From Ciona savignyi (lineage: Eukaryota; Chordata; Ascidiacea; Phlebobranchia; Cionidae), in NCBI GenBank assembly GCA_000149265.1, contig CH003423.1:975221-1039220 (forward strand): 64,000 bases of DNA, written 5' to 3'. This document shows positions 11,501-23,419 of this stretch, piece by piece. Position numbers and translations under genes: made by a program. Position 1 is the stretch's first letter, and each line of letters opens with the position of its first letter. Below the pieces are notes generated by a model, which was given only the letters and a program-made list of their open reading frames with translations, searched no databases and was not told where the DNA came from.

Positions 11501-14500
11501 TTAGTAAAACGAATTTGTACTGCTACCTGTGAACTTTGCGGATCAGAAAATACAACAGTTGCTACGGACCAACCTTCAACGGTGAACGCAACTCAGTCTA
11601 CAGGTAAGTTTTATTTTAAAACTGGGTTTAAGTTTTTAAACTATGAGTAAACGTCACCTATATCCATCCTAGGAGTACTTTATTCCCTGAACGTATTTAC
11701 GCAGCGCAATAAGTTAACAACATGATAAGCATAGTATATTTCACATTATTGTTCGACTTATAAGGACCAATAAATGAGCATAGAAAAGGCAGTGACTCAA
11801 ATTAAAAATATACCCGAATTGTATTTTAGGCAACGCAACATGCGAGGATAAACATGTGAAATGTGCAAACTGGTCAAACAGCGGATTTTGTTCTTCAACC
11901 TACACCAACTACATGACCACAAACTGCCCTGAATCATGTGGCCTATGTGGCGGTATGCAATAAATTTTCCAACCCTAGATTTGTAAAAACGAAATTTACA
12001 TATATGTAATTTATTATCCGGGGATTATGCTTTTAAATTAAGCAAGGACAATTTATATAAATTCTATCCACGGCATTAAACTGCATTTAATCTAGAAAAA
12101 AAAAAGAAGTTAGCCTTTTTGTTAAAGGTATATGCCATTGTTAAGTTTGATATATTTATTCTAACAACATGTTCTTAAATGCAGTTTGGAATGTGTGGTC
12201 CAGTTGGTCAGCCTGTTCAGTAAAATGTGGGGGAGGTGTGCAACAAAGAAGACGATCATGCAAAGCTAGTAAATGTGCCGGAGAATCAAGATCGATGAAA
12301 ACTTGTAACATGAACCGATGCTCAAGTATGTTTGGACTTGCAATGATTCAGTGTTCGACAGAGTGGTTTACCTAACTTGGGTTGTCATATTTCTTGCAGG
12401 TTGTTTTGACCAGGCAGCCTATTGCTCAGCCTTTGCGCAGGCCGGAAAATGCTCGGAAATATTGTGGAAATTTATGTGCCGGAAAAGTTGCAAAGTTTGT
12501 GTGGAACCTGTGCTGCCAAGTAATTATAGTTTTTTTTAGAAACATTTGTTTAAGTTAAAATGCTTACTTAGGTTTAGGTGTGTTTGCTTCGCTAGAAACA
12601 AAGCTAACGTTTTGTAATTTAATTTATATGTACCGGTTTAAGAATATATGTATTAAAATTGCTATTTTTTTACTATGATGTTTTGTAAAGTAATTGCACT
12701 ATAGTCTATATGATTAAACATTTCCATAAACAATGTATATATGTCTCATATGCTCTTTAATCTTTATGGTCCCGATGGCTCACCTCTGAGGTTATGATTT
12801 TATACTTATCAACAAACTATTTTCCCCAGCTACCTCATTGTGCGCCGACAAGCACGAGAACTGTCCATCTGCGGCTCAGCAAAGATGCTCTGACCCTCGT
12901 GTGGCCATGCTGTGCCCTAAATCGTGTCTCACCTGCACGCCACCTTGCGAGGATCAACTGGTTGTGTGTCCGCAATACTCGCAGAATTGCTCGTCAAGTT
13001 TCATTCGAACCAACTGCCCGAAAATGTGCAAGCAGTGTGGGGTGCCTGTGGTGACAGCAACTAATGAAACTACAAGTACCGGTAAGTTATATTGTACATA
13101 TCGGTCTTAATGTACTTGTTAATGTAAAACAGGGCTAGATATCAAACAGAATTTTACATGTGGATTTAAATGTTGTACGGATGTTGGATGCGCTTTGGGA
13201 TATTTTCTTCGATTTTTTATATAAAATTTATATAAAATTTTCCTAATGTTTATATAAAATTTATGTTTTTTTTTCTGTAAACTTTATGTTTTTTTTCTGT
13301 AAACATCGGTTATTGTAAGGATTTCCTTACTGCTTGGTTGTTTACTAATGCTTTATATGGTTCTAGACATTTGCAAGGACACAAATCCGCGGTGCCCTGA
13401 GTTCAAGACTTCTGGTCTTTGCACGAGTAAAAACTTTTACGACGCCTGTCCACTTTCTTGCGGGAAATGCACATCTATTAAAATCCCCTTGAACGAGTGC
13501 AAAGACCAGCTCAGTTCTTGTGGAGTCCTGGTGGAGAAAATGCAGTGCACCAACTCAATGGTCAGAAGGTCATGTCCACAGAGTTGTGGTCTGTGCACAG
13601 AAACCACTTCCGCACCAGGTTGGTTAACTTTCACCCATGCATATTACTGTAATGGAAAGATGTCTGTCTAAAAGCATTTTTAAATCTACCTAGTTTAAAG
13701 AAAATGTTGAATTTTTCATTTTTTAACAATTCTTTTTTTCAGTTACAGTTCCCACACCCCAAGTGTGTGTTGATTCACACAGCAATTGTTCGCGTTGGTC
13801 CCAACTCGGCCAGTGTCAGAACACTTTCATAAAATCGCTCTGCAAGTCTTCGTGCAGAAATTGCGGCGCCCGAAACGCAGTCGTTGCCACCCCTGCCTGT
13901 TCTGACCAACTCGGTGCCAACTGTCGGCTTCTGACAAGTCGCTGCAGCGAAGTATCAGTCAAAATGCTGTGTCAGAAGTCGTGCGGCTTCTGCGGGGTGC
14001 CATCTGTTGCAGTCGCATGTAAAGATCAGATCCCGGAGTCTTGCAAAAGAGTGGCAGCACTGAATGCATGCAAACAGAGCAACTTCGAAACCCTGTGTCC
14101 AGTCAGTTGTGGTCGGTGTACTAATACTCCAACACAACCATCCATTACAGGTAAGGGGACTCCAAAGTTAAACAAAATACCTAGCTATTTCAAATTACAT
14201 TTCATAAGAAAAAAAATATTTCAATTTTTATATTATTTGCCTAGCTCTATTACAATTTTTTTAAAATAAATTCAAAATATGTAACATACTTTATTGCGTT
14301 TATGTTTTACATTTTTGTTAAACATAATCATCTATCTATAATCTTGTCCATTATCACCCACATTTTTGCATCATTATTTTATCTCAGTTTCAGAATCTAC
14401 CTGCGTGGATACACGAACCGACTGCAAGGTATTCTTGGACAACAACCTCTGCAACAACCCCACGATCTACCGCATGTGTGCGAAAACATGCGGCTGCAAA

Positions 14501-17500
14501 ACTGACACCCCACAAGAAGCTAGAATAGCAAGTGCGTGATAATAGGAAATTTTTAATAATATAAACTTGATCTGAAAATATAAAGCAAGACTAGATTAGT
14601 GATGTTTTTACTTGTTTTAAAAAATGATAATTGAAAGAATTTAAACTATAGATATTGAAAACAACAAAATGACAAACCTGCAGTCGTTTTTTTACATCAT
14701 GGATATATGAAATTAAAACAATTAAATAAAATATACAGACAGCCACCAAAACTAAGGCTGTAAAACCCAAACTTACAGTAAATTGTGTGCAATTATTTAA
14801 GTCAAGAATTTGATATGCAATTTTAAAAATGAAAAAAAGCTGTGTCTCATTTTAGCAATACACTTAGATGAAACAGGCATTTTGTCAATTGTCTTAAACA
14901 ATGCATTTGTGGTTGGCTTCTTACTTTACTTCCAGTCAATACGTTTTAAACATTTTTTTCTCTTCAGCGGCTTGTATTGATTCCAGTGCACAGTGTGTCC
15001 AGTTTAAGAAGCTCAACTATTGTCGGACATCAGACTCAGTGAAAGCTCTCTGTGCGAAATCATGCGACCAATGCATTACCCCAAGCCTACCTGCATTACC
15101 TTGTAAGTCAATTAAGTTGACAAGTTTATTTTATACCTCATTTTAGCTTTAGGCTGCAAACAAATACAAACCTCTGTAAAACCGTTGGTGGTTAGCAAGC
15201 AATCGGAAGGTTGTGGTATTGAAACCAGCTGCTTGGTAGACGATTGTGCACTTGTACAACACATGCATCCTAGCATTGAAATCAGTTTTGAAAACTTTAA
15301 TGCTTTAAATTCTTTTACTAAACTTTTAACAAAATAATTCCTTTAAAAAGTTTAATATTCAGTCAACTAATAAATCTGATATTTGTTCTCATTTTCAGCT
15401 CTTCCTGCCGCTCCCGTCTGCAGAGATAATGACACACGGCTGTGTGCGAAGTACAAGGGACTTTGCATACTGTCCACTGTTGCAAGGCAGTGTCAGAAGA
15501 CTTGCCAGAAGTGCGTGGTTACTGATCAGGAAGGCATGTCCAACACAGCACAAACTACACAAGGTATGTTCATCAAATCAAACAATCAGTGTATTTACTT
15601 GCAATAAAGTTTAACGTTTCATCTAGTAATACCAAAAATGTGTTTAAAACAACTGTTTTTAACCGTATAAGTGCGTTAACCGGTCAATACAAAATATGTA
15701 ATAATAGACACCGGGTAATACAGTATATGCAATAATAGACAATAGTTTAGTTTATTTTTTGAAAACACAAAGAAAGACCTATGATGAAAAATTTGAAAGT
15801 GGAAAAAAGACAGCAAAGCGACAATTTTAAAACACACATATAATCCAATCATTTATCTACTTTAGGTATTTTAAGACATGGCCGCCAAACCTAAAAATGC
15901 CAAAAAATATGGATTACTTGTTTTGACCATTCCGACGGTAATTTTTAATTATTTAATCATTTCGCAGTGTCTACCTCTGGCTGCTTTGATAACATGAAGA
16001 GTTGTGGATCCTATGTAGCATACTGTAGTGTGTGGAAAACATACATGCGGACCATGTGCAAGAAGACTTGTAACGCGTGTGGCACAAACACTCCTCAGCC
16101 TACAACTGCAGCACCTGGTAAGTAGATTTGTAAATTAAATTTTAAACACTTTTTTGCTTCTTAATACATTTTTCTATGTTTTTGGGCAAAAACGTGTTTT
16201 GTATAAATATATCTGTGTATAAAAGTATTATTTTTGTGTATAAAAATTTTGAAAAAAAATCAATTAAAATCAAAAATTGGTACTGGTTCTACTGCAACCG
16301 GCATTCTAAATTGGGCCAAAGCAACAACTAATTTTGAAAACCTTTTAATTTTGAAAACCAGTTGGACTGGGCGAGTGGAGCGCCTGGTCAGTGTGGTCCG
16401 AGTGCAGCAAGAGTTGCAACGATGATCCCAGTCCACTGACTGCAAACAGTGGGGGAATAACCCGGCGGAATCGAACCTGCGATGGTGGGTCATATTGCGA
16501 CGGCATCTCAAGCCAGACTTTAAGATGCAACAAAGATTATTGTCCTGATATTGACCCAAGTAGACAACAAAGTAAGTGATAGGAATAGTATAACACATTT
16601 TTTTACCGAGCCAAGTTTTGAACCCATGATGTGTTCATCATTAGGACATTTTTGTATAGGATTCGGTTATATGTATTGGTCGTATTAACCATTCAGCCAC
16701 AACCATACCCATAATCATGGTCTCTTTTTTTGTTTTTTACCAAGCCAAGTTTCGAACCCATGATGGGCTCGTCACTAGGACCGTTTTTGTATTGGAGCAG
16801 GTTTGTATATTAGTTGCGTTAACCATTCAGCTAGATGACCATACATGACGCATGTTAACTCCTGTAAGTGGAAAAAAGCATAACGACCTAGAAGTTTGCT
16901 ATATACCCAATTTCTACTAGTTAATATGTGTTTTATAAATGTAAGATGCATCTATTTAACTCAGTGCTTATTTTCCAGAATGTGTTGACACCAATGCGCT
17001 GTGTCCTGTCATGAAAGAAGAAGGAAAATGTAGAGCGATTCGGTTCCGACCTGTGGTCATGGTGCAGTGTAGATTCACATGTGGCTTCTGCACGCCAGGT
17101 AAGTCGTCGGACATTTTTTCCGCTCCGATTCTACCCTATCTCTTCCCAACAAAATTCCTTAGATTAGATCATTTCAGCAAGGCATACACAAACCATTAGT
17201 TTGTAGTGTCTGAAATTTTCTTTACCTTGTTTATGACAGTGATGACCATATTAAGGAAATATACTTTGACATTTTTTTATGATCCAAAACTGTAAATCAA
17301 CTATTTGAACACGAAAATCACTACAGCTATCCTTTCCAATCAATATTTTTATTTACCTGAACAGATATCTTAGGTCTCTGTAATAGAAAAATGAATAAAA
17401 CTACTTTAAAGTTATAAAACAGCACATTAAAAAACAAGTGTTCAAACAAAGGCTGCTCACAACTTGGCGAAAAGCGTATTTTGTATGATTTATTTTCTTC

Positions 17501-20500
17501 TTCCAACAGAAATGGTTTGGGGCAATTGGTCTGCATGTAGTGTTGCTTGTGGCAACGGGACCCAGACCCAGTCGCTGGAGTGTGAAGTTCCTGGGGCTTG
17601 CAGCAACCAGACCGTGACGAACACCACCCGTGAACGAGCCTGTCAGATGGAGCCATGCAGTGTGTGGGTGGAGTGGTCCTCGTGGTCGAGATGTTCCTCG
17701 TCGTGTGGATCCGGGAGCAAGATCCGGATGCGGGTGTGTGATGGAGTCGGATGTGAGGGAGATGCACAGGAGGAAGCGCCGTGTTCGGATAACGCTCCGT
17801 GTCCAGGTAGCTATACTGTTACATTCCAAATATTTAACGAGATTATTAATTGGGCCTTTAGCACTGACATATTTATGTGACATCACAAAACGAATAATAT
17901 TAATTCTATGAAAGAACAAAATTTACAGTGGTGTCACATTCTTTGAATTTTAATTTTCTTGTTATAAAATTTTTGTCCCACCATTCTTATAAATTTCTTT
18001 CGGTTTTCTACCAGGCTTGACTTCGAACTCAGGACCACTGTATTTCTTTTTATGTTTTGTTTACTATGTTGTCTGTATAAGTTGCGTTATCCATTCAACG
18101 ACACTCCCATTTACAATCTCCAACTTATTTCAGCTTGGTCGACATGGTCTCACTGGGAGGCATGTAGTGCCTCGTGTGGAGGAGGAGACAAGAAGAGGAC
18201 AAGGAGCTGTAGCAACGGGGAAGATTGCGTTGGACTTAAAGAGGAGCTGGATTCATGCAACCAACATCAATGCGTGAGTTGAAGTTGTAGTTTTGTTGCC
18301 TTTTTTTATCTGGTATATAAATTTGAGTTCTTTTTATTCCTGTTTTCAGCTTGATTTTATTTTTTAGTTTTTTTGGATCAATACCGTATCAATTTTCAGC
18401 TTGTGTAAAAGCTTTAGCTCCTATCCATCCATAGTTGAGAGTTTTATTATTGTTCACATGCATTTTTTTAAGTATGGTTGCTTAATCTGATCATTGAGTG
18501 TATTTAGATGTTGGTTGTTTTGCAGACGATCAGTTGGGGCAGTTGGGAAAGCTGGAGCATCTGTTCTCCTGACTGCGGCGAAAGTACAAAAACCAGAACA
18601 CGTTCTTGTCCAGGTAAAACAGCTTTACAATATTTTAATTCAACCATCAAATAATGAACCATGTTAGCTATACATTTTGCCTTCAGGCATTTTTATCCTT
18701 TTTCTCCAACAAAACAAATAGTCCCTAATCAGGTCATCAAAAAAAGAAAAAAAATATTAAATATAGCATACAGGGCCATCTCACCTAAGTAAAATTACAA
18801 TAATTTTCAAACTTAAATTAAAATTACAGGTATATTTTGTTTAACAAACTGCCAACACCAGTATTTTACCAGTTTTAAAATTTTCTCGCTAGACGGCGTG
18901 AGCTGCCCAGGAAACTCAACCGAAACTGCGTTCTGCAAATTCAAAGTTTGTCCGAGCGAGGGAATCTGGTCGGCATGGGGAGAATATGGAAGATGTAGTA
19001 ATGCAACTGGACCTTGCAGGAAAATGAGGTAAACATGATGTTTCAACACATAGTGTGTAGAAGATTGTTAAACAAGAAAGCTAATCTTTCTAAAAAACGT
19101 GCATTTTGAAAAGTATTTTAATTTGACACATTTTTTCTTAAAAAAGATTATCCAGCCCCCAAATAATTTTCACGTAATTCTAATAAAAAAGTCAACCAGA
19201 CTTTGCCCATGTTAGTAGCAATCGTTTTTTTTCAGAATTTGTAATCCCGAGTATGTTATAACAAGGAATACTCGTATTTTTCATAAAAAGTTGTATTTTA
19301 TATTTTTGATGCTGCTTCTTTAATTGTACATTCCCTCCAAACAATATCTCTAATTTTATTCTGGTCTCATACCCACTTTCAATCCACAGACGCCGTATCT
19401 GTCTGAATGGGTTACCCGGTCGCGGGGGTTGTGTGGGGGCAAGCCACAACACTATGGAATGTGCCGAGTGCCTCGTTGGAATGTGGGAAGGCTGGAGCTC
19501 GTGGAGCAGATGTAGCACCTCGTGTGGATCCGGAGTAATGTCCAGAGAAAGGTAAGATTTTTATTAACTTTCCTCTTTGGACAAAATCTTAAAGAAAAAA
19601 GGTCAAAAAAGTTGCCTCGTGCTGGTTAATCTAATGCCGAATTTATACAGTTCCACTTCTATTTTGAACCTGGACTCTAAAAGCATAACTGTTCGAATAA
19701 AATCTGTAACAAATGTGTCAAATCCATAGACAGAACTAGCAGTTTAAATATGATAGACATGCATTAACACAACAGTAATATTGAAAATATGATAACACAT
19801 TAGTAATATTGCAAGAATATAACTCCATTTATACGACTACTCTTTGCCGGTATTGTTCTATGCATGGCACCGTCAACAAATTAACACAAGCATCTGTTAA
19901 CCTGCTGAATTCGCCAGGTCTTGCTTGAACGGTACAGCTGGTGTTAGTGGCTGCCCAGGCGACACTGAGTCATTCGGTCAGTGCAACCAGCACTCCTGCC
20001 CTGCGTGGTCGACATGGAAACCATGGAGTGTATGTAGCGCCTCGTGTGGAAACAGCGGTGTCAGGGCTAGAAGCAGAGACTGCTATGACGATTCAAGTGA
20101 GTTGGCTTGATTTATTTTCTTTTTTATGAGGCTAGGTACCGAAGCCTTAAAAATCCTAATGCGTCACTAAGATTGTAGTCGCATTAACCAACCATTCGGC
20201 AACAATTATTTTATTTTTTTTTATTCTTGCGTTGAGTAATCAATAGATATTACACGTTGTCATCAACTCTTAGTATCCATATATCAGTGTATTAACTGCA
20301 TTTTTGTAAATTGTCATTCTTGTGTGAGCAATCTGGCAAATAAGTCGTTATCAGATATAAAGCTCTTATAAAACTCCACACAGTTCTGAATATCAGCTGC
20401 ATTTTCGCATCGCTATGATTATTACAATCCAAATTTGAATTTTTTGCTTTTTGTATTATTTTATGAAGTTTCAACTGTCATTAGGTTTGTCAGGTATACG

Positions 20501-22768
20501 GCTTTATACAGAAATTGGTACATGAAACGAACACATTAAGCATTCAACCATACAACCATTCTCTAACCTGTACTTTCATTTTCCAGTAGGCGACATTGTC
20601 ACTGACTCATCATGTGGACAAGGGGCAGCAACAGAGATCGAAACTTGTGGTCGGGCCCCTTGCCCCGTCTGGTCATCGTGGGGCCGTTGGGGCAGCTGCA
20701 GTGTGTCATGTGGGGTCGGATGGTCCGAGCGTACCAGGTTGTGCAGAAATGGCACTGTCGGTGATATGGGGTGCCACATCGGGAAATCATTGGACAAGAA
20801 AGTCTGCAATACGTGGGATTGCCCTTCAAGTAAGTGGAAATTCTACAGTATCCCGTCATGTCATAAGCTGATCACTAATTTTCCCTAAAATGGTGATGAT
20901 TTGTTTTATATTCTATACATGCTTCACAAATAAAACATACAGTCACTATAAATGCTAATAAAAAAAGACAAGAAAAAATAAAAAGCAACGAAATTGCACA
21001 AATTTGTTATTGTTCCATAGTTCCATCGCAAAAATGACCACTAGATGTCTAAACCTTTATCTTTCTTTCAGCATGTGACGTAACCGAGTTGGAGGTAAAG
21101 AATCGAACTTTGACCCCCGATGCTCTCTTTGCTGCCTCCAGTGAGATGGTGGGGTGTGAAGCGTACAACGCACGGCTCAACGGGGACCTCGCGTGGTGTC
21201 CAACAACAAACGACACCAAGAGATGGATTCAAGTGAGTCAAAAATTAAAAAAAGAATAAAAAATAAGAGAAAACTCACTTAACAACCAATTGTAAAGCAT
21301 TGAGATTAAATATCAGTAAGCATGCTATTTTTATTTCTTTGGCAAACCTTTGGTTACATATCGGAAATTGCTACAAGTGTATTATCAACCAATTGTTAAT
21401 GTTTACTCTAATTCGGCAATTTTTTAAAAACATGCTCGTCTGTTTTCAAGAAGCAATGTTTTTTATACTATGTGTGATTTTAATAACTTTGTCATGTCAT
21501 GTTGCATTCCTATTCCACAAAACAATTTGCGCCATCATATATTCAAAGTTTTTAACCGATTCCTTTCCCAGGTTGACCTGACAACACCCATGGAGGTGAC
21601 AGGGATTTCCGTTCAAGGGTTCGTAAACAACAACCGGGTGAAGAAGGCCCCGAAATACTCATGGGTCTCCCGGTTTGGGGTGCTCTACTACGACGAATCG
21701 ACCTCATTGTTTGACGCAGTAAGGGACAACGCAGGAAGGGCAAGGTTGTTCAGCGGCCTTAACAGCCCTGTAAGCACTGATAACAGGTAGGTGAAAATAC
21801 CACTCTGCCATCGCAGGTTATGTTGAATTTTTAGTTGTGCGTCCAGAGAGTGTTTAATATTGGTATTTGTCAAGTTAACTTAGCTTTAGCAGTGTGTTGT
21901 AAAATGAAAGTGATATACTTTAGTTTTTTTTATTTAATCAACCAGTTTTTGCCTAAAACAACCAACTTACCACCTTCTAACTTTAGTGTTGTTTTTTTTT
22001 GAGAAGTGTTAAAAAATCATTGTTTATTAAAAAAACCTTTTAAATGTAAGATTAATAAAGCCTACTCAATGTACGTTTTAGTGAAATTGGATACTAAGTT
22101 AAGTTGATATACATTTTTCCAAGAACGGTGGTCAGGATTTTCATTTATTTTTACTTCCAGACACTGGAATTCAATCAAATCTCGCATTTGGAAGATCCAA
22201 GTATTGGACACCTCACCAACACGCCACGGTTGCTTGAGATTTGAACTTCTAACTTGCCAAGGAAATCCTATCATGGGTAAGCAACAAGCACTTTATTCTC
22301 ACTATCATATAAATATGCACAAATTTAATAATCTGAGTAAAGTAGAATATTAAGTGTAGTTCTTACTTTTCTTCTATGGCATTCTATTTTATTGTATAGA
22401 CACTTTTAGAATTTATTCATTAAAATTGGCTAGTATGCTAGTAAGCCAAAATACTCATTTTCACCTTAAGGGATACACATCTTACAATTAAAAAAATTAG
22501 TTAATTTGGAATCATACTTTATTATTTCATTTCGCATATATTGTGAACAACATGTAATCTGGTAGAGATTAGTATTCCCGTTGGACTAGAAAAAGTATAT
22601 CTAAACTAGTCACATCATTAATAATAGGTGCCCCTGTTTAACACTGTCAAATAAGTAGCTTAACAATAAGTTCATGTCATGTCAGCCACTGTCAGAAGAA
22701 AAACCTTTCATTCATTTTATTTTGTTTCAGGTCGGTCATCAGAAGCTGGTTCTGGTATGGAGATTTAA
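8548..22768 (+). CDS. Giant secreted ShK / thrombospondin-1 / discoidin protein, 32 exons, about 2052 residues
   Basis: Exons: 8548-8670, 8935-9139, 9338-9457, 9511-9765, 9825-9950, 10008-10916, 10993-11115, 11195-11377, 11484-11603, 11830-11952, 12185-12325, 12400-12519, 12830-13081, 13367-13618, 13743-14150, 14388-14531, 14968-15102, 15399-15563, 15968-16117, 16362-16571, 16979-17098, 17510-17806, 18134-18273, 18526-18613, 18893-19028, 19390-19551, 19918-20096, 20587-20829, 21072-21232, 21572-21786, 22161-22276, 22731-22768. Order of domains: signal peptide (MLYFVTSWLLMQSALC), acidic linker with a dibasic MRRE near residue 60, about 22 ShK six-cysteine domains with Thr/Ser-rich mucin-like linkers near residues 150-580, TSP1 repeats interspersed at about 621 and 763, then TSP1-dominated from about 1352 to 1876 (11 in all, WS.W..CS.SCG pattern), and a discoidin (F5/8 C) domain from about 1877. 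Nearly all domain borders are phase-1 introns, typical of exon shuffling. Known families suggest an extracellular matrix, mucus or cell-surface adhesion role. No membrane anchor follows. Confidence 0.9.
13190..13310. repeat. Short AT-rich tandem repeats in a ShK-gene intron
   Basis: Consecutive copies of 'tttatataaaattta' followed by two near-identical copies of 'ctgtaaactttatgtttttttt'. This is simple slippage-type sequence lying just before exon 14. Confidence 0.6.
15165..15260 (+). repeat. SINE family 1 head fragment
   Basis: The stretch 'ggaaggttgtggtattgaaaccagctgcttggtagac' resembles the tRNA-like head and following bases of the family 1 SINE. It is strongly diverged and lies within the intron between exons 17 and 18 of the ShK gene. 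Confidence 0.4.
16595..16850 (-). repeat. Two tandem copies of a second tRNA-like SINE (family 2), reversed
   Basis: Copies begin at about 16605 and about 16740. On the minus strand each ends in the tRNA T-arm-like 'gggttcgaaacttggct' sequence. The two copies are arranged head to tail about 135 bp apart in one intron. Related fragments lie at 18010-18112 and 20125-20205 in nearby introns of the same gene and at about 60265-60310 in Tyrp copy B, always with the T-arm-like element preserved best. Confidence 0.55.
18005..18115 (-). repeat. SINE family 2 fragment
   Basis: Contains 'ccaggcttgacttcgaactcaggacca' and 'aagttgcgttatccattcaac', which match the family 2 copies at 16605 and 16740 in the same orientation. 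It abuts exon 23 of the ShK gene, leaving only about 20 bp of intron before the acceptor. Confidence 0.5.
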
Positions 22769-23419
22769 AGTTTTATTATTTATGCAATTTTTTTCTATTT
22801 ATTGTTACGATTGGTGCCGTTGCATGACTGTATCATAGAGGCTTTACCGCAGCTACCTCTTGCACTTTGGTCACCCTGACCCCATAACCTTTTATTGTAA
22901 ATATTTTAGTTTGCTTTTATGCCCTTTGTACAGTTGTACATCCGCCGCCCGTTCACTGTGTATATAATCGCGTGTGCCTTGCGCCAATTTCCTATTTTGC
23001 TAGCAATTTTTTGAATATAGAGCGAGAATGATCTCATTGTATTTTGTTTTGATAACGTCACGCACAGAAAAAAAGTACAAGGGTATTAATACTAAAACGG
23101 TTAGACACCAAAAACAATTACTACAAAAAGGGAATTCTTAGTACCATTCGCGACCGTGGATTTTGAAATTAATAGCACCTAAAAACACGATTAAAATGGC
23201 AAAGTAATCTCAAGGGAACATAAAGAGATGGGCATATTTAGCATCATGGTAAAATACACTGCATGCTGATAGTGGCAGTAACATCTGCAGTATGCTGCTT
23301 GTAGGTAACATTAAGCTGCCCCTGGCTATTTACACGCGGCTTTGGCAAGTTGTTATCCTTGGCCAGTGCTCAAAGACTCCCGTGGTGGTTAAGTTATGCG
23401 GAGTTCAACCAGCGGTCCC
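22769..23419. other. Convergent intergenic interval, ShK gene / SLC2 transporter
   Basis: Both flanking genes end here. A minus-strand poly(A) signal (TTTATT on the plus strand) near 22889 would suit the transporter. No convincing plus-strand AATAAA was found close to the ShK stop. No other gene is supported. Confidence 0.5.
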
